Below are positions 14,545 to 17,359 of a stretch of 17,359 nucleotides of DNA, piece by piece. The DNA is from an uncultured Paraprevotella sp. (GTDB lineage: Bacteria; Bacteroidota; Bacteroidia; Bacteroidales; Bacteroidaceae). The first letter of the stretch is position 1; every line of letters begins with the position of its first letter. The stretch spans positions 1 through 17,359 of the forward strand of contig CAAFWT010000047.1 in assembly GCA_900766785.1 (NCBI GenBank), read 5' to 3'. The translations under genes and the position numbers were made by a program. Under the pieces are notes generated by a model that was not told the DNA's origin, ran no database searches, and was given only the letters and a program-made list of their open reading frames with translations.

Positions 14545-15722
14545 TGGCGGCGGAGTCGAACTTCGTAGATTACGTAAAGATATGTTGTCGCTCAGGCAAG
14601 GGCGGCAGAGGCTCCATGCACATGCACAGAGCCAAGTATATCCCCAATGGAGGCCCCGACGGTGGCGACGGTGGCCGAGGAGGACATGTGTACCTGCGTG
14701 CCAACCATAACTACTGGACTCTGCTGCACCTGAGATACGAACGCCATGTGTTTGCAGGACACGGAGGCAACGGAGGGCAGAGCAGAAGCACAGGAGCCAA
14801 GGGAGAGGACAGATACATAGATGTGCCGTGCGGCACCGTGGCTTACAACGCCGAGACAGGTGAGTACATCTGCGACGTGACCGAGGACGGACAGACAGTG
14901 ATGCTGCTACAGGGAGGCAGGGGCGGACTGGGAAACTGGAACTTCCGCACCTCCACCAATCAGGCACCACGCTTTGCCCAACCCGGTGAGCCCATGCAGG
15001 AGATGACAGTCATTCTGGAGCTTAAACTCCTGGCCGACGTGGGACTGGTGGGCTTCCCCAATGCAGGCAAGAGCACCCTACTGAGCGCACTCTCCAGTGC
15101 ACGGCCCAAGATAGCCAACTATCCCTTCACCACCATGGAACCATCGCTGGGCATCGTGGCCTACAGGGACCAGCAGTCGTTCGTCATGGCCGACATTCCC
15201 GGCATCATAGAGGGAGCCTCCGAGGGCAGAGGACTGGGACTGAGATTCCTCCGACACATAGAGCGCAACTCCCTGCTCCTATTCATGGTACCGGGAGATA
15301 CAGACTCCATCAGCAAAGAGTACGAGATTCTGCTGCGCGAAGTGAGCACCTTCAATCCCGAAATGCTGGACAAGCAGCGGGTACTGGCCATCACCAAGTG
15401 TGACCTCCTGGACCAAGAACTCATGGACCTCCTGGCCGAGGAACTGCCACAGGACATACCTCACGTCTTCATCAGCGCAGTGGCAGGAATAGGCATACCA
15501 CAGCTGAAGGACATACTGTGGCAACAGCTCAACAGCGAAAGCAACAAACTGCAGGCCATCACGCAGCATGAGACTCTGGTACACAGAAACAAAGATCCAG
15601 AATGGCTAAGAAACGAACTGCAGGATGAGGGTGAAGACGAGGAGATAGAGATTCTGGACGGCGAAGACCTGGAGGAGGAGGACATCGAGGACCTGGAAGA
15701 CTACGAATACGAGGATGAGTAG
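14544..15722 (+). CDS. obgE: Obg family GTPase
   Basis: Essential GTPase that acts on the large ribosomal subunit during assembly and in stress responses. Length 392. The glycine-rich Obg fold fills about 1-160 (FVDYVKICCRSGKGGRGS, GGPDGGDGGRGGHVYLR). The G domain follows with G1 GFPNAGKST (170-178), T196/T197 as the switch I region, G3 DIPG (217-220), G4 TKCD (284-287, T where many have N) and G5 SAV (311-313). The tail from 361 on is almost all acidic (over 20 D and E in 32 residues), replacing the OCT domain of some Firmicutes. The start ATG overlaps adk's stop by one base; the alternative is to begin a few codons later, but none is as well placed. Eight bases overlap with pgeF. Confidence 0.97.
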   Translation: MAAESNFVDYVKICCRSGKGGRGSMHMHRAKYIPNGGPDGGDGGRGGHVYLRANHNYWTLLHLRYERHVFAGHGGNGGQSRSTGAKGEDRYIDVPCGTVAYNAETGEYICDVTEDGQTVMLLQGGRGGLGNWNFRTSTNQAPRFAQPGEPMQEMTVILELKLLADVGLVGFPNAGKSTLLSALSSARPKIANYPFTTMEPSLGIVAYRDQQSFVMADIPGIIEGASEGRGLGLRFLRHIERNSLLLFMVPGDTDSISKEYEILLREVSTFNPEMLDKQRVLAITKCDLLDQELMDLLAEELPQDIPHVFISAVAGIGIPQLKDILWQQLNSESNKLQAITQHETLVHRNKDPEWLRNELQDEGEDEEIEILDGEDLEEEDIEDLEDYEYEDE

Positions 15723-16371
15723 CCTGATAGTTTATAACACCCCAGGATGGGTAACAGCCTTCACCACAGGGAAAGGATGCGGAGTGGAGGATGTGGGGCT
15801 CAGCCTACAGCAGTTGACACTGCCCCGACAGACTCACTCCGACCATATCCTCAGAGTCACACAGCCCGGGCGACCAGAGGATACCGATGCCGTCATCACC
15901 AGCCAACCAGGACTGTGCGTATGCGTGAAGACTGCCGACTGCATACCCGTACTTCTCTATGACGACCAAGAGCGGCAGGTGGCTGCCGTGCATGCCGGAT
16001 GGCGAGGCACCGTGGCACGTATAGCTGCTCAGACCGCATCACTCATGAACCCACAGGGGAAACATCTGCATGCCATCATCGGACCTGGCATATCCCTGGC
16101 ACAGTTCGAAGTGGGCGACGAGGTATACGAAACCTTCCGCCAGGCTGGATTCCCCATGAACCGCATCAGCCGAAAGTTCCCGTCAAACCAAGGAGCAGAC
16201 AAATGGCACATCGACCTGTGGGAAGCCAACAGATGGCAACTGCAGGAAGCAGGGGTGGACGATATCTTCATCCAAGGAATCTGCACCATGACCAGCCCAC
16301 ACTATTACAGCGCACGGCAGGAGACTATCCACACCGGGCGCAACATGAATGGTATCTTTATCAACCCATAA
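15715..16371 (+). CDS. pgeF: Peptidoglycan editing factor / YfiH-YlmD (laccase-domain) family, short form
   Basis: Family members are known under two views: PgeF, which prevents wrong amino acids in peptidoglycan in E. coli, and purine nucleoside phosphorylase/deaminase activity shown for relatives such as FAMIN. The metal-binding triad is intact: H41 in RQTHSDH, C76 in KTADCIP and H93 in AVHAGWRGT, followed by GPGISLAQFEVGDEV (123-137). At 218 residues it is short: after FTTGKGCGVEDVG the segment with Asn-Leu, Gly-Asp-Asp and Asn-Arg that normally fills the 30-odd residues before the first histidine is missing. The start overlaps the end of obgE by eight bases. The M23 gene begins two bases after its stop, so the five genes look like one message. 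A role tied to purines (next to hpt and adk) or to the wall (next to M23) both fit the context. Confidence 0.9.
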   Translation: MSSLIVYNTPGWVTAFTTGKGCGVEDVGLSLQQLTLPRQTHSDHILRVTQPGRPEDTDAVITSQPGLCVCVKTADCIPVLLYDDQERQVAAVHAGWRGTVARIAAQTASLMNPQGKHLHAIIGPGISLAQFEVGDEVYETFRQAGFPMNRISRKFPSNQGADKWHIDLWEANRWQLQEAGVDDIFIQGICTMTSPHYYSARQETIHTGRNMNGIFINP

Positions 16372-16373
16372 CC

Positions 16374-17003
16374 ATGCGTACACAAATACTGCTTCTCCTC
16401 CTGACACTTCCCTTAGGATGTCTGGCTCAACAACCAAAGACCGAGGACAACACTGATATTGACATCGACGAATGGCAGGTAATGAGGGTTGAAGCCTCGA
16501 AGGACCCCTTTTTGCACACCAACCAATTCTCTATCAACTTTGCCAACTATACCGATGAGGAGTGGTGCTACCCCCTGCCGAATGGTAAGGTGATAAGTCC
16601 ATTTGGAGGAAGCAGAAGGCATGGAGGCACAGATATCAAGTCCAAGGCTGGAGATACGATACGTGCAGCATTCCCTGGGGAAGTGATACTGAGCGGGCCC
16701 TATTATGCCTACGGCAATTTCGTGGTGATTCGCCATGCTAACGGCCTCGAGACTGCCTACAGCCACAACGTACGCAACCTGGTAAAGAAAGGGGCATGGG
16801 TGCATGCAGGACAGCCCATTGCCCTGGTGGGCAGAACAGGACGGGCCACCACCGAACATCTACACTTTGAAACACGTGTACGCGGCAAGGCGTTCGACTC
16901 AAATAAAATCTACGACCATCATTTGCACTCCATCAAGCGAGAGGTCATCGTCTTCACCAAACAAGCCAACGGACAACTCCGCATTACCTCTGCACCCAAG
17001 TGA
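16374..17003 (+). CDS. Secreted M23 family metallopeptidase
   Basis: Zinc peptidase of the LytM type that cleaves peptide crosslinks of peptidoglycan in the periplasm. Length 209. The signal peptide MRTQILLLLLTLPLGCLAQ is probably cut by signal peptidase I after A19; the cysteine at 16 is preceded by P-L-G, a poor lipobox. The M23 domain runs from about 72 to 175: H83 and D87 in RRHGGTDIK (HxxxD), H131 in AYSHN, and HLH at 162-164, all metal or catalytic residues present. A 50-residue N-terminal spacer without recognisable motif (acidic, DNTDIDIDEW) precedes it. I start at 16374, two bases past the pgeF stop, because it gives the signal peptide. It is the last gene of the hpt-adk-obgE-pgeF unit. 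Confidence 0.93.
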   Translation: MRTQILLLLLTLPLGCLAQQPKTEDNTDIDIDEWQVMRVEASKDPFLHTNQFSINFANYTDEEWCYPLPNGKVISPFGGSRRHGGTDIKSKAGDTIRAAFPGEVILSGPYYAYGNFVVIRHANGLETAYSHNVRNLVKKGAWVHAGQPIALVGRTGRATTEHLHFETRVRGKAFDSNKIYDHHLHSIKREVIVFTKQANGQLRITSAPK

Positions 17004-17017
17004 AGCGTTGGTGATGT

Positions 17018-17107
17018 AATAACGGTAACGGTAACGTTAACGATAACGTTAACCTTAACCTTAACCTTAACCCTAACCCTAACCTTAACGATAACCTAAA
17101 CCCTAAC
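17018..17107. repeat. Telomere-like hexanucleotide array, 15 units of NNTAAC
   Basis: Fifteen consecutive six-base units in perfect phase, exactly 90 bases. Fourteen end in TAAC and one (17096-17101) in AAAC. The first two bases vary in runs: AA, GG, GG, GT, GA, GT, CT, CT, CT, CC, CC, CT, GA, CT, CC. Read on the minus strand the second half is made of GTTAGG, GTTAAG and GTTATC, so it resembles a degenerate TTAGGG-type telomere repeat, but the sequence continues on both sides and this is not a chromosome end. Units GTTAAC are self-complementary. It begins 15 bases after the M23 gene's stop and has no coding frame of note. Confidence 0.92.
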
Positions 17108-17110
17108 GTT

Positions 17111-17135
17111 CCGTTGAGGTCAAGTGGCTCAGCGG
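17111..17135 (+). other. Hairpin after the hexamer array, possible 3' end of the hpt operon
   Basis: CCGTTGAG (17111-17118) pairs with CTCAGCGG (17128-17135) around a nine-base loop, with one G-U pair if the plus strand is transcribed. It is followed by AAAAAC, not T, so it is not a canonical terminator. It is the only stem I found between the M23 gene and the 22-base array, so it might mark the message's 3' end after processing. Confidence 0.35.
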
Positions 17136-17173
17136 AAAAACATGGGGAAGATTCCTAAATGAAGCCTATCTCA

Positions 17174-17343
17174 GACGCACGTACTTGCAAGGACGGACGC
17201 ACGTACTTGCGGGGACGGTTGCACGTACTTGCGGGAAAAGAGGCAGTGCACTGCAAGGACGGATGCAGTGCACTGCAGAGGCGGTTGCAGTGCTCTGCGG
17301 GAGCGGTTGCAGTGCACTGCGTCTTTTTCCCGCAAACGTTTGC
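17174..17343. repeat. Array of 22-base units, each with a 12-base palindrome GCA-N6-TGC
   Basis: Six units of exactly 22 bases begin at 17174, 17196, 17218, 17240, 17262 and 17284; a seventh starts at 17306 and runs to about 17320. In each, positions 4-15 are a 12-mer GCA-N6-TGC. Units 1-3 have core CGTACT (one mismatch from symmetry), units 4, 5 and 7 have GTGCAC (perfect palindrome), unit 6 GTGCTC (one mismatch). An eighth, GCAAACGTTTGC (17332-17343), is a perfect palindrome 23 bases on. Between the palindromes lie G-rich spacers such as AAGGACGGA and GGGGACGGT. No open frame of likely coding quality covers it. The array may continue beyond the window edge. Confidence 0.9.
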
Positions 17344-17359
17344 ATCCTTTGCCTCAAAC

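Larger units (their letters stand above)
17004..17359. other. Right-end non-coding stretch carrying two tandem arrays
   Basis: No gene is supported over these 356 bases. They hold the hexamer array, a short hairpin, a 38-base plain stretch (17136-17173) and the 22-base palindromic array, in that order. A 63-codon minus-strand open frame across the palindromic array is a by-product of the repeat and has no protein-like pattern. No origin, attachment site or insertion-sequence end was recognised. Confidence 0.6.

Noticed and set aside
17018..17107. True telomere or chromosome end
   Set aside because: Non-repetitive sequence continues on both sides, the units are degenerate, and Bacteroidetes chromosomes are circular.
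17174..17343. CRISPR array
   Set aside because: The units are joined directly with no unique spacers of constant length, the repeat core varies, and no cas gene is in the window.
17166..17357. Minus-strand open frame of 63 codons over the palindromic array
   Set aside because: Explained by the 22-base repeat; composition is set by the repeat and there is no plausible protein pattern.

Overview
The window looks like chromosome of a member of the order Bacteroidales, most likely a Prevotellaceae-type species. The grounds are Bacteroidetes promoter -7 elements (TAnnTTTG) ahead of several genes, almost no Shine-Dalgarno sequences, many secreted or lipoprotein genes, a SusC-like TonB-dependent receptor, DUF5689, DUF4831 and DUF1080 proteins, and an Obg GTPase with an acidic tail. 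The genus call is an inference from protein character, not a search.

Layout. Positions 1-318 hold no gene I can support, only the terminator of rpmE2 (ribosomal protein L31 type B, minus strand). From about 734 to 8075 lies an accessory-looking block. On the minus strand it has a NUC1-type nuclease lipoprotein with its own promoter, then a three-gene unit read from 6701 downward: a TonB-dependent receptor, a DUF5689 lipoprotein and a two-OB-fold lipoprotein that ends at a strong terminator. A divergent secreted endonuclease/exonuclease/phosphatase protein starts at 7035. I read the block as a candidate nucleic-acid or nucleotide scavenging system at the cell surface. It is the best candidate here for an incompletely described system.

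From 8293 come core genes: class II fructose-bisphosphate aldolase (plus), facing a minus-strand series of a CDF metal efflux protein, a DUF1080 protein, a DUF4831 protein and a stand-alone NAD(P)H-hydrate dehydratase. Divergent from the last is a tight plus-strand operon: hpt, adk, obgE, pgeF and a secreted M23 peptidase. adk, obgE and pgeF overlap at their ends. Several of its products act on purine nucleotides (Hpt, Adk, and by some reports PgeF), which would suit a cell that imports nucleic-acid breakdown products.

The last 350 bases have no gene. They hold two striking tandem arrays: 15 hexamers of the form NNTAAC in perfect phase (17018-17107), and a 22-base-period array (17174 to the window end) in which each unit carries a 12-base palindrome GCA-N6-TGC whose core changes while its two-fold symmetry is largely kept.
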